A DNA stretch of 55,378 nt, from contig JAAYVL010000110.1 of assembly GCA_012517205.1 (NCBI GenBank), forward strand, positions 1-55,378, in the 5' to 3' direction. Positions 16,954-25,901 of the stretch are shown piece after piece (position 1 is the stretch's first letter; each line of letters begins with the position of its first letter). A program made the translations under genes and the position numbers. This DNA comes from Verrucomicrobiota bacterium. GTDB lineage: Bacteria > Verrucomicrobiota > Verrucomicrobiia > Limisphaerales > UBA8199. Below the pieces are notes generated by a model. It was not told the origin of the DNA. It saw nothing but the letters and a program-made list of their open reading frames with translations, and ran no database searches.

Positions 16954-19900
16954 CTATGGCCCCTGCGGGAGGAGCACGACGCGGTAGAAGCGCCGGCTGA
17001 GGCTGCCGACGTTATCGGTCAGCGTAACGGTATTGCTGGTGGGAACCACGATCTTCCCGAGATTCGTCCAGGCGGCGGCCTCAAGCCCGGGCCGTTGCTG
17101 CAGGCGGTACTGTTGCCCGGGGATGGCGCTCCAGGTCAGGGCCAGCGTGCTGTTCGAGCGCGCGGCGGAGAGGAACACCGGCGGCGGAACGACCGTCAGG
17201 CGCGCGACGGCGCTGGTCACGGCGCCGAACGCATTGGTTAGCGTCACCCGGTACAGGCCCGCATCGGCGGGGGAGGCGCTGTGGAGGATCAGGTTGCGCT
17301 GGGCCGAGCCGGAAATGTTGGCGTCATCCCACAGGTTGGTGCCATTCCGCTGCCATTGATAAACCAGCGGACGCGCCCCGGTGACCGCCACGCTGAATTG
17401 CGCGCAGGCTCCGGGCACGACCGCCTGGCAGGCGGGTTGGGTGGTGATTGCCGGGGCGCCGTCGAAGCTGAGGCGGAACAGGGTGCCCTGCCCGGCGTAG
17501 CAGGGGCCGCCGCAGGCCGTGGTGCCATACAGGTGGCCCGCCGCATCCTCGATCAGCGCGGCCCGCGGCAGCGCGCCATCATTGCAGCCGTCGAAATAGA
17601 GCAGCGTGGTGAAGACGCCGCCGTTGGGGGACACGCGGAAGACCGTGCCATAACCGCCGAGGTAATCGGTGCGGGTGGTGCCGTAGAAATTGCCATCGCA
17701 GCTTTGCATCACCCCGGCCGCCGGGCGCACGCCATCCTTCAGGAGCAGGTCTCCGAACGGGTGCAGGGTGGTCAGCGCGCCCGCCGGAGTGATTTGGAAG
17801 ACCGTGCCGCTCCAGCCCAGGCCGCCGGTTTCGGTGCAGCCGTAAAAGTTGCCATCGCTGCCCAGCGCGAGCGTGCCGACGGGGGAACTGCCGTCCCGGC
17901 CGCCCGTAAACGAGTAGAGAGGGGTGAGTTCGCCCGCGGCGGTGATGCGGAAGAAGCAGCCCTGGTCAAAGGCGCCGCCGGCGGGGGTCAGGCCGTAAAG
18001 GCCGCCGTCCGCGCCCCGCACCAGCGCGCCCGCCGGCGATTTGCCGTCCAAGCCGCCGGTGAAAGCGTGCAGCGTGGTGAACGCGCCATTGGTGGTGATC
18101 CGAAACACGCTGCCATAACCGAACGCGCCGCCGGCGCTGGCGGTGCCGTAGAAGCTGCCATCGTCCCCGGCCAGCAACCCGGCGGCGGGATGGGCGCCAT
18201 CGTCCGCCGCCGTGAACGCATGGAGCGTGTGCAGCGCGCCGGCGGGTGTCAGCGCAAAGACCGTGCCCTGGTCATGCGCGCCGCCCTGGAAGGTGGTGCC
18301 GTAATAGCGGCCATCGGCCCCCGGCACCGGGGCCGCGCGGGGGCTGCTTCCGTTGGTTCCGGCAAAGGAGGCCAGCCGCACACAGGCGCCATGGATATCG
18401 CAGGCGAATACGGTTCCCTGGTTCCAATCGCCGCCCGCCCGGGTTGTTCCGTAGAAGAGATCCGGCCCGGCGGGGGCCAACCCGTCAGGCTCGCCGCCGT
18501 CGAGGCCGCCGCCGAACCAGTGCCGGGTTGTGAGGCTGGTGCCGGGGGCGCTCGCGGGCACCAGGGTCAGCCAGGCGGAGGCGCTGGCGACGCCAAGGGA
18601 ATTGCTGACGACCAGGGTATAGAGGCCATTGTCGGCTTCGGTGACGTTGCTGATGACCAGCGAGGGGGTCGTGGCGCCGAAGCGGTGGCAGGTGTCGGCC
18701 AGGCTGGCGCCGTCCTTCTGCCACTGGTAAGCCAGGGGGAGGTCGCCCGCCGCCGTGGCGGCGAACGTGACGGTGGAGCAGGCCGCCGGGGTCACCGGGG
18801 CCGGCGCGTGAACGATTATGGGCGGAGCGGACAGCACCTGGAGGAGGGCGGCGCTGCTGTTCGTCGCGCCCGCGGGATTAGCCGCCTGGACGGTGTAGCT
18901 GCCGGAGTCGTTGGTGGTGACGCCGGCCAGGATCAGCACGCGGTCCGTGGCGTCCGGCAGGCTGGCGCCGTCTTTTCGCCATTGGTAGGAAAACGGGCGG
19001 GCGCCCGATACCGCCACGCTGAGCACGACGGTTTCGCCCTGGTACGCCAACTGGCTGGCGGGGGGATCGGTGATTTGGAGCGGGCCGCTGAAGCCCAGGT
19101 GGAAGAGGGTGCCCAGGCCATATTCGCCGCCGTTCTGGGTCGTGCCATACAGAAGGCCGTCGTCGTCCTCGGCCAGGGCCGCCTGGGGATTGGCGCCGGC
19201 GTAGCCGTTGAACGCGACCAGCGTGGTGAGCGTGCCATCAGGAGCCAGGCGGAACACCGTGCCCGCGCCGTAGTCGCCGCCGTAGGCCGTGGTGCCGTAG
19301 AAATTGCCATCGCCGCCCAGAAGCAGCGCCGCCGCCGGGTAGCCGCCGTCGGCGCCGCCGCTAAAGGAATGCAGCGGGTGGAGCGCGCCGTCCGGGCTCA
19401 GGCGGAAGACGGTGCCGTGCCGGTGCGCGCCCCCCGCGGAGGTCGTGCCGTAGAAGTTTCCGGCCGGGTCCTGGATCAACTCGGCGAGCGGGTTGGCGCC
19501 ATTGGTTTGGCCAAAAGACGCCAGGCTCTTGAACCCGCCGTCGGCGGTGATTTGGAAGACGGTGCCATGGCCGCTGGCGCCGCCTTTGTAGGTGGCGCCG
19601 TAAAAGGTGTGGTCGCGGGCGCGAACCAGCCCCGCCGCCAGGTGGCCGCCGTCGGCGCCATTGCTGAATGCGCGCAGCGTGGTGAGCGCCCCGGCGGGGG
19701 TCACTTTGAACGCCGTGCCGCGGCCATGCGCGCCCCCCTGGTAGGTGCTGCCGTAGAAATTGCCGTCCGCGCCCGGCGCCAGCCCGGCGCAGGGCAGGCT
19801 GCCGTTGGTAATGTTGAACGCGACGAGCGTGGTCAGCCCGCCGCCCGGCGTGAGGCGGAAGAGGGTGCCGTTGTCATGGGCGCCGCCCTGGTAGGTGCTG

Positions 19901-22839
19901 CCGTAGAAATCGCCCTCCGGCCCGGGCGCCAGCGCGCCGAAGGGCGTCGCGCCGTCGTCGCCGCCCGTGAAGGAATACAGCGGCTGGACGAGGCCCGCGG
20001 GGGAGAGCTGGAAGACGAGGCCCGCGCCGTGCGCGCCGCCGTTTTGCGCGGTGCCGTAGAAACTGCCGTTGGCGCCTTGGCGCAGGGCGTTCGGATTGGC
20101 GCCATCGGAGCCGCCCGTGAAGGAGTAAATCGTCGTCAGCGCGGTTTGCGGGGGGGTGATGGAGGCCACCGTCAGCACGGCGCCGGGGCTGGCCGCCATT
20201 CCGTCCGCATTGGTCACGACCACTGAATACGCGGCCGCATCGGCGGGGGAAACGCAGTGGAGCGTGAGGTGGGGGGTGTGCGACCCGCTGACCTGCCGGC
20301 CGTCGCTCAGGGCGGTGCCATTCCGCTGCCAGGAATAGAACAGCGGCTGGCCGCCGACAGCCTCGACGCTGAAGGTGACCGTCTCGCCCGCGACCACGGA
20401 TCGGCCGGCGGGCGGGGTCATAATGACGGGCCGCCACGGGAAAACGGCCAGGAACGCCGGCACGCTGGCGACCGCGCCCGCGGCGTTGCTGACGATCACC
20501 GAATAAGCCCCGGCGTCGGCGGGCGCCGCATGGGCGATGACCAGGGAGCTGGACGCGGAGCCGGAAACCCGGCCGCCGTCCGTCAAATTGGTCAAATAGA
20601 CCCCGTTATCGTATTGCCATTGGTAAGCGCAGGATGCGCCGTTGGCGGGCACCACGGTGAAAACCGCCGTCATATCCTCGAAGACCGTCTGGTTCGTCGG
20701 CTGCGCGGCGATTACGGGCGGCGCGACCACGTCCAGGCTGACCAGCCGGCTTTGGCTGAATTCATCGGCGGCGTTGGTGGTATTTACGTTGGTAAACCAG
20801 AGGGTGGCCACGTAGCTGCCCACCGGCAGGCTGTCCGCCGCTGCGGTCGGCGTCAGCGTGACGGACGCCGCCGGGCCGCCGTGGGTCAGGATTCCGCTGG
20901 CGGGCGAGACGTGGAGCCACGGCGCGGCGTGGGTCACGCTCCAGGCGAGCGCCGCGTGGCTGTCGTTGGTCAGGGTGAAGCCCTGCGCCGCCGGGCGGAA
21001 GGGGCCGCCGAGCGGGCCGCTGAAGGCGGGCAGGGCGGCGGGCGTCACGCGCAAAGCTGGCGGCGGGGCGAGGAGCGCGGCAATGAGGTTGCTGCCCGTG
21101 GGCGTGCCCCAGCCGGTGCAGAGGTCGTAGCCGGGGCCGGCCGGGAACCGGTCGGGGCCGCAGCAGTTATTGGTATTATTGCCGGTGGTGGTGTCGTGGA
21201 ACGCCGCGGCGTATTCGGACGACTTGCCGATGCGGTAGAGGGCGGGGTTGATGAAGCCGAGGGCGGGCAGGCCGCGGGCGGCCGCCTGCTGGTTGGCCAG
21301 GGCGGCAAAGCCGGCCCACAAGGGCGCGGCGGCGCTGGTGCCCGCGCCGCTGAACTGTTCGCCGTTGTTCGCGATGAGCCAGATGTCCGCGGCCACGCAG
21401 GCCACGTCGGGGCTGTTGCGCCAGGTGTCCGAGCCGCCCCGGGCGGCCAGGTCAATTCCGGTTTGATAGCCGGGCAGGGCGTGGTTCGTGCCAAACCCGC
21501 CGCCGCTGGCCACCGGCTCGTCCGGGAAATAGCTCCAGCAGGTTTCCCCCGCCCAGGCGCCCCCCGGCGATTGGGTGGTCAACTGGGTGCCGCCGACCAC
21601 GGTGACGTTCGGGTTGTCCGTCGGCGCCCAGGGCGGGCTGGCGGCCCCGCAATAAGCGCCATCGTCCCCCGAGGCCTGGAAGAACGACTGCCCTTGCGCG
21701 GCGAATTGCAGGAATATCTGGTTCTCGAGTTCGAGGGAGGGCGTTCGCCAGATCCAGGAGGAACTAAGCTGCCGCGCCGCGACCTGGCCGAGGTGGTTGG
21801 TATCGTTCGCCATGCGGTTGAGCACGGTGCAGGGGCTGCTGGTGGGCCGGCCGGCATAGACGATAATTTGGGACAGGCCCGGAGCCATGCTCGACGCCAT
21901 GGCAATGTCCAGCGCCACTTCAATGTTGCCAGCGCCGGGCCGGCCGTTGAAGCCGTCCACCAGCACGCTGGTGACGGGCACATGGGGCAGCCCGGCCAGG
22001 TTCTGGTAAGCCAGCACGTCATTGGTGTAAAAGCCATCCAGCGCCAGCAGGCCAACGGCTTCCCCGGCTCCGTCCAGCCCCACGCCCGGCGCATAAGCCG
22101 CCCGGAAATCCCGGCCCAGGAGGAAACCGCGCGGGCCGGACCCGGCTCCCGCCGGCCGGGCGCCGGAGTCCGCGCCCGCGCCCCGCCCCTGCGGCACCCA
22201 CCGCAGGTTCGCCGGGCGCGGCCGCGAGAAGTTGTCCAGGCCGTCAATCATCAGCACCCGCGTTTGCAAATCGAGGGAGGGCTCCGCATCCGGCGCATAA
22301 AAGTTCCGCGCCTCCGTCGGGTGGCGGTAGGACTGCATCCGGACGCGAAAGGCCCGTTCGATGTCCGCCACCGCGCCGCTCACATTCAACAGCATGCGGT
22401 TCGGGTGCGTGGCGGTGATCCGCAGGCCGCGCGCGCGGGCAAAAGCGATTACCGCCTCGTAATCCTGCCGGCTCGGCCCGAACCGCTCCACGAACTCCGC
22501 CGGGGCGAGGTAGTGCTGATATTCAGGGTGGAACGGATCGTAAATCTTTTCGAGCAAGTCGCGCAGGGCCTCCCGGTTGCGCAAAGGCAGGCCGATGGTC
22601 AGCTCAAGCCGGTTCGTGCCCGGCAATCGTCCCAGCGCCGCCCAATGCCTCGCCCCTCCCGGCACATGCCCGCTCAGCCGCTGCCGCTCCGCCCCCCGCG
22701 CGGACATCCCGGCCGGCCACAGCAACAGGGCGCAGCAGGCGGCGGCCAGCATTGAGGCCCCCCTTGCCGGACGCCGTTTTGCCGTGCCGGCGTTTGCGGA
22801 AGGCGGGGATTCCGGGGCGGCTTTGGGGCGTGCAATCAT
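16954..22839 (-). CDS. Giant secreted S53 (sedolisin) peptidase with Ig domains and two seven-repeat GloVer blocks
   Basis: A 1961-aa exported protein. After a signal sequence (MLAAACCALLLWPAGMSARG, residues about 30-50) comes a pro-kumamolisin activation domain (to about 200). The S53 catalytic domain follows: Glu/Asp pair in GNIEVALDIAMA near 306, oxyanion Asp in SGDDGA near 391, serine in GAGTSAAAPLW near 501, and a calcium loop GYDLCTGWGTPTG. Next are a BACON-like domain, two Ig domains, seven GloVer repeats (about 900-1250), two Ig domains, seven more repeats (about 1435-1795), one Ig domain and a C-terminal beta domain ending FYRVVLLPQ. Serine-carboxyl peptidases of this family act at acidic pH. 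The start at 22839 is preferred to 22893 or an internal ATG at 22752. Confidence 0.88.
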   Translation of the reverse strand: MIARPKAAPESPPSANAGTAKRRPARGASMLAAACCALLLWPAGMSARGAERQRLSGHVPGGARHWAALGRLPGTNRLELTIGLPLRNREALRDLLEKIYDPFHPEYQHYLAPAEFVERFGPSRQDYEAVIAFARARGLRITATHPNRMLLNVSGAVADIERAFRVRMQSYRHPTEARNFYAPDAEPSLDLQTRVLMIDGLDNFSRPRPANLRWVPQGRGAGADSGARPAGAGSGPRGFLLGRDFRAAYAPGVGLDGAGEAVGLLALDGFYTNDVLAYQNLAGLPHVPVTSVLVDGFNGRPGAGNIEVALDIAMASSMAPGLSQIIVYAGRPTSSPCTVLNRMANDTNHLGQVAARQLSSSWIWRTPSLELENQIFLQFAAQGQSFFQASGDDGAYCGAASPPWAPTDNPNVTVVGGTQLTTQSPGGAWAGETCWSYFPDEPVASGGGFGTNHALPGYQTGIDLAARGGSDTWRNSPDVACVAADIWLIANNGEQFSGAGTSAAAPLWAGFAALANQQAAARGLPALGFINPALYRIGKSSEYAAAFHDTTTGNNTNNCCGPDRFPAGPGYDLCTGWGTPTGSNLIAALLAPPPALRVTPAALPAFSGPLGGPFRPAAQGFTLTNDSHAALAWSVTHAAPWLHVSPASGILTHGGPAASVTLTPTAAADSLPVGSYVATLWFTNVNTTNAADEFSQSRLVSLDVVAPPVIAAQPTNQTVFEDMTAVFTVVPANGASCAYQWQYDNGVYLTNLTDGGRVSGSASSSLVIAHAAPADAGAYSVIVSNAAGAVASVPAFLAVFPWRPVIMTPPAGRSVVAGETVTFSVEAVGGQPLFYSWQRNGTALSDGRQVSGSHTPHLTLHCVSPADAAAYSVVVTNADGMAASPGAVLTVASITPPQTALTTIYSFTGGSDGANPNALRQGANGSFYGTAQNGGAHGAGLVFQLSPAGLVQPLYSFTGGDDGATPFGALAPGPEGDFYGSTYQGGAHDNGTLFRLTPGGGLTTLVAFNITNGSLPCAGLAPGADGNFYGSTYQGGAHGRGTAFKVTPAGALTTLRAFSNGADGGHLAAGLVRARDHTFYGATYKGGASGHGTVFQITADGGFKSLASFGQTNGANPLAELIQDPAGNFYGTTSAGGAHRHGTVFRLSPDGALHPLHSFSGGADGGYPAAALLLGGDGNFYGTTAYGGDYGAGTVFRLAPDGTLTTLVAFNGYAGANPQAALAEDDDGLLYGTTQNGGEYGLGTLFHLGFSGPLQITDPPASQLAYQGETVVLSVAVSGARPFSYQWRKDGASLPDATDRVLILAGVTTNDSGSYTVQAANPAGATNSSAALLQVLSAPPIIVHAPAPVTPAACSTVTFAATAAGDLPLAYQWQKDGASLADTCHRFGATTPSLVISNVTEADNGLYTLVVSNSLGVASASAWLTLVPASAPGTSLTTRHWFGGGLDGGEPDGLAPAGPDLFYGTTRAGGDWNQGTVFACDIHGACVRLASFAGTNGSSPRAAPVPGADGRYYGTTFQGGAHDQGTVFALTPAGALHTLHAFTAADDGAHPAAGLLAGDDGSFYGTASAGGAFGYGSVFRITTNGAFTTLHAFTGGLDGKSPAGALVRGADGGLYGLTPAGGAFDQGCFFRITAAGELTPLYSFTGGRDGSSPVGTLALGSDGNFYGCTETGGLGWSGTVFQITPAGALTTLHPFGDLLLKDGVRPAAGVMQSCDGNFYGTTRTDYLGGYGTVFRVSPNGGVFTTLLYFDGCNDGALPRAALIEDAAGHLYGTTACGGPCYAGQGTLFRLSFDGAPAITTQPACQAVVPGACAQFSVAVTGARPLVYQWQRNGTNLWDDANISGSAQRNLILHSASPADAGLYRVTLTNAFGAVTSAVARLTVVPPPVFLSAARSNSTLALTWSAIPGQQYRLQQRPGLEAAAWTNLGKIVVPTSNTVTLTDNVGSLSRRFYRVVLLPQGP

Positions 22840-22998
22840 GATATTCCGGGCATTACTGGCTGATAGTAAAACATGCGGGCGCGGGTGGGGCAAGGCCGGA
22901 GGCCGGCCGCCCCGGGCCGGGCGCTCATTCGGCCTGGCGGCGGCGCAAGCGTGGCGGCGCCGTTTCCCGGAGAGGCGGATCGTTGCGGGCTGGCGAGG

Positions 22999-24117
22999 CT
23001 AAACCCACTGCCACCGCGCCGCCAGCGCGCGCCGGAGTTCGTTCGTCGCCGCCAGGCCTTCGGCGGGTTTGATGACTTCGGCGGCATGGATCAGGTAGGC
23101 CAAGGCCAACTCGCGCTCGCAGCCCCGGATGCCCGCGCGCTCAGCGTAAGCCAGGAACGCTTCCGAACGAAGCAGGCCTTCCATGCGCTGAACCAGCCCC
23201 GCGACGGGCAAGCGCTCCACGAGGATGGCGGGTTGAAGCACATAATGAAACCAATCCCAGCCGGGAATGCCGGCCAGCTCGCCCCGCTCCCAGTCCAGCA
23301 CCGTCCAGGCGCCCGAGGCGGGCGAGACTTTGATATTCCAGGGGGCGAAGTCGCCATGTTGAAGCGTTGCCGGAACGGTCCGCCCCGGGAGCCGTTGAAG
23401 CAGCGGGTTTGGCAGCTCGCGGGCCTGGACGGCGCGGGTCAATCGCTGCCAATCCGCCGTCTCGCCCAACGCGAGGGTCCGTTGCGTGTCCACCCACGAA
23501 GTCAGCAGCGCCGGCAGCGCGCCCTCATCGCGCGGGCGGGGTGAATCGCCGGGCGCGAAATCCATCGCCAGCGCGCGCTGCCGGGGGGACTGGAAGTGCG
23601 CGCGCAACCGGGGCACGCTGCCGAGGTTCGGGGGCATCGCCGCCAGCAGCGCCCGTTCCTTTTCGACCAGGGCCTGGGCGCGCTCGCTCAGGCCGGCTTT
23701 GACTACTGCAACCGGGTTTTGGCCGGCGTCGAACACCAGGATCAGGAAGCGCTGGTCATCCTTGGCGGGATTTCCCGCCAGGATTCCCATCGTCGGCAGC
23801 GCCGGCTTCGGCTCCCCGGCCAGCGAGGCGATGAACCGCACAAAGTCATCCTCGGGAGCGATGGCAAAGCTGAGGGGCCGGGTTCCCAGGGGAATCGCCC
23901 CGCCCACGGCCCAGCGCAAAAGCGCCCGGGCGGCGCGGGCGCGGGGGGTCTGCGCCGGGTAAAGGCTCAAAGACAGCGCCGCGGCGCGCCGTTGGCGGGG
24001 CAGCAGCAGAAAGGGCCGCCCGTGTTTGCGGACCAGGCGCAGGTTCATCCACGCGCCGGCAGGTGCCCCCGTTGCGGGGCCGAACAGGGCTTCCCAGAAA
24101 TCCGGTGGCTCGGGCAT
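22999..24117 (-). CDS. Aminoglycoside phosphotransferase-like (APH family) kinase
   Basis: A 372-aa protein with a C-terminal APH/choline-kinase fold. The catalytic loop is LQHGDFAPWNIKV near residue 252 (HGD...N) and the metal-binding site is VLDWERGEL near 274, the usual pair in this superfamily. The N-terminal 100 residues are poorly conserved by eye. The gene starts four bases after the stop of the upstream nucleotidyltransferase-kinase gene, so the two are co-transcribed. That neighbour and the nearby sugar-nucleotide enzymes make a sugar or lipid-linked glycan intermediate a more likely substrate than an antibiotic, but this is inference. Confidence 0.82.
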   Translation of the reverse strand: MPEPPDFWEALFGPATGAPAGAWMNLRLVRKHGRPFLLLPRQRRAAALSLSLYPAQTPRARAARALLRWAVGGAIPLGTRPLSFAIAPEDDFVRFIASLAGEPKPALPTMGILAGNPAKDDQRFLILVFDAGQNPVAVVKAGLSERAQALVEKERALLAAMPPNLGSVPRLRAHFQSPRQRALAMDFAPGDSPRPRDEGALPALLTSWVDTQRTLALGETADWQRLTRAVQARELPNPLLQRLPGRTVPATLQHGDFAPWNIKVSPASGAWTVLDWERGELAGIPGWDWFHYVLQPAILVERLPVAGLVQRMEGLLRSEAFLAYAERAGIRGCERELALAYLIHAAEVIKPAEGLAATNELRRALAARWQWV

Positions 24118-24121
24118 GATC

Positions 24122-25504
24122 TTAAAGCGGGGGTTTCGCCCGTTCGGTTTCGGGCAAAGGCGGGCCAGGCCGGGTGCCCAGGCGCCGCTGCGTCCGCTCC
24201 GCCATATAATCGAGAATCACGCGGGCAATATCGGCCCCTACCGTTTCGATGGGCTGGGCGGCGTCAATGATGCGTCCGTTGGGGAGGCGGCTCACCAGCG
24301 CCCGATACGCGCGGCATTGGCGTTCCGTCTCGGGCCGCGGGACTTCCTGTTTGCGGCTCTGCAACACCTCGGCGGGCGCATCCAACAGGATCACCAAATC
24401 CGGCTTTTTCAGGAAAGCGTAGCCCAGCCGGGCGAGGCCCGGGGACAACTGCAGGCGGTAGCGGCCGGGGTCCACAAAGAAATCGTAGTAATAGCGATCA
24501 ATCAGCACCAGCCCGCCGCGGAACGTGATTGGGCGGAAGGACAGGTGCGAGCCGAGAAAGAACTCCAGCCAGTGAAAGAGAAAATAAACGAGGGATGCGA
24601 ACCGGTTGCGCACGGGCTGGCCATGCGGGTTGGTCGCGGGTCCGCGCGCGGCCCGCCGGCGGGCGGTGAACACCGGCGGCTTCCAATGAAAATGCCGCCC
24701 CTTGAGCGGGCTGAAGGTGCAACTCAGCTCATCCGTCACGACCCGGGCAATGGTGGATTTTCCGCAGCCGTCCGCTCCGCACAGCACAACGGTCAGGCCC
24801 GGGGGGCGCAGAAAACGCAGCGTGAGCCGCTTCGCATCGGCCAGCACGGAACGCAGGGTCCGCCCGGGATGCCGCGTCAGTTGCCGGAGAATCAGCGTGC
24901 GCCGCAAAGCGCCGGCGGCGCTTTCGATCGCCGTCCACCGCTGCTCCGCCCCGGCGGCCACGAGGAACCGCGCGCGCGCGGCGCCGTAGGTCTGCGCCAG
25001 CAATTTCGTCATCGCCGCGGCTTCCGCGCGGCATTGGGCGGTGATGAACGCCCGGTATTTCTCCTTTACCCGGCCCGTGTAGATCAGGAAGGAGAGCAGG
25101 CTCGTGGCGGCTTCGTCGGCGGGATGCGGCACGGCGAACAACTCGCGCCGGACGCGGCGTTCGAGAAAGCCCTGGCAGCCGAGAAAATCAAACGCGCGCC
25201 ACTTCGACGCGTCAAACAAATCGAAGTGCGCCTGGGCATGGGAGCGCCGGCTCGACAGGTAGAGGGCCACCGGCATGAACTCGGCGCGGTTGTGCAGCCG
25301 GAAGCCCGCTTCCCGCGCCGCCGCCACCAGCGTTTGCTCCGCGCGCCGGCGCTGGCCCGGCGCCACCAGCACGTCAATGTCATTGGTCGTAAAGTCAGGC
25401 AGCCCCTCGTAGTTGCGCAGGATCAGGAAAGCCATGCCGTCCTGGTCCCAGGCGCGAAACACCGCCCGCACCAGTTGGCTGATTTCCTGTGCTTCCGCGC
25501 TCAT
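24122..25504 (-). CDS. Nucleotidyltransferase-like domain fused to a thymidylate-kinase-like P-loop kinase
   Basis: A 460-aa two-domain protein. The N-terminal domain (about 1-190) includes FTTNDIDVLVAPGQRR, a pol-beta-type nucleotidyltransferase-like Asp-x-Asp signature near residue 42, and resembles domains found in capsule clusters. The C-terminal domain (about 235-450) starts VVLCGADGCGKSTIA, a Walker A loop near residues 241-249, and has a DRYYYD segment (LVLIDRYYYDFFVDPGRY) and LVILLDAPAEVLQSRK, the DR(Y/x) and LID-type features of dTMP-kinase-like enzymes. Such fusions are found beside exopolysaccharide genes. It is probably not a housekeeping thymidylate kinase because of its length and neighbours. 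Its exact substrate is unknown. Confidence 0.8.
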   Translation of the reverse strand: MSAEAQEISQLVRAVFRAWDQDGMAFLILRNYEGLPDFTTNDIDVLVAPGQRRRAEQTLVAAAREAGFRLHNRAEFMPVALYLSSRRSHAQAHFDLFDASKWRAFDFLGCQGFLERRVRRELFAVPHPADEAATSLLSFLIYTGRVKEKYRAFITAQCRAEAAAMTKLLAQTYGAARARFLVAAGAEQRWTAIESAAGALRRTLILRQLTRHPGRTLRSVLADAKRLTLRFLRPPGLTVVLCGADGCGKSTIARVVTDELSCTFSPLKGRHFHWKPPVFTARRRAARGPATNPHGQPVRNRFASLVYFLFHWLEFFLGSHLSFRPITFRGGLVLIDRYYYDFFVDPGRYRLQLSPGLARLGYAFLKKPDLVILLDAPAEVLQSRKQEVPRPETERQCRAYRALVSRLPNGRIIDAAQPIETVGADIARVILDYMAERTQRRLGTRPGPPLPETERAKPPL

Positions 25505-25552
25505 GTGCCACGGCGCTCCGCCGGCCCGGCCGGCGGCTTTCGCCTCCCCGGT

Positions 25553-25798
25553 TCAATCGCAAAACAAGCGGCAGAACAATTCTTTGGCGCGGGCCTTCCC
25601 TTCCTCCGAAAGCATGACGGATTTGGCCTTGCCCACGGGGTTGCTGATGTAGCGTTTGGCATGGAGGCGGGCCAGCGCGTCCCAGTCGTGGGTCTTCCAG
25701 GCGCGCGTGGACTTCAGGGCGCCGCTGTTTTCCTTAAAGCTGGTCAGGTGCAGCAGGGCCAGAATCGCATCATCTATCTTATCATAGTTCGGCGTCAT
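25553..25798 (-). CDS. DUF6429-like small protein
   Basis: An 81-aa protein, MTPNYDKIDDAILALLHLTS at the start and then RAWKTHDWDALARLHAKRYI, ending SVMLSEEGKARAKELFCRLF. The pattern (IDDAvLALL.L, HDWDALdRLhekG.I, KAKSV.LTeeG) is the DUF6429 family as I recall it; its C-terminal half looks like a small winged helix. The function is unknown. Longer starts at 25819 and 25858 are open, none with a Shine-Dalgarno. It lies 48 bp upstream of the nucleotidyltransferase-kinase gene in the same direction and could be part of the same transcript. Confidence 0.7.
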   Translation of the reverse strand: MTPNYDKIDDAILALLHLTSFKENSGALKSTRAWKTHDWDALARLHAKRYISNPVGKAKSVMLSEEGKARAKELFCRLFCD

Positions 25799-25901
25799 AA
25801 AACTCAAATTCAGGACCATTAACCGGCGCACGGGGCGCGTCAAAGGATAGCTTCGCATCTTGACTTTCGCCAGTCGTCCCCTAGCCTAGCAGACAAATCG
25901 T

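Noticed and set aside
17281-20226. 981-codon open frame on the plus strand opposite the S53 protein gene
   Set aside because: It mirrors the repeat region of the peptidase gene. Its own repeats are only the shadow of the GloVer repeats.
24122-25504. Housekeeping thymidylate kinase (tmk)
   Set aside because: It is twice the usual length, has an extra nucleotidyltransferase-like domain and sits among glycan genes.
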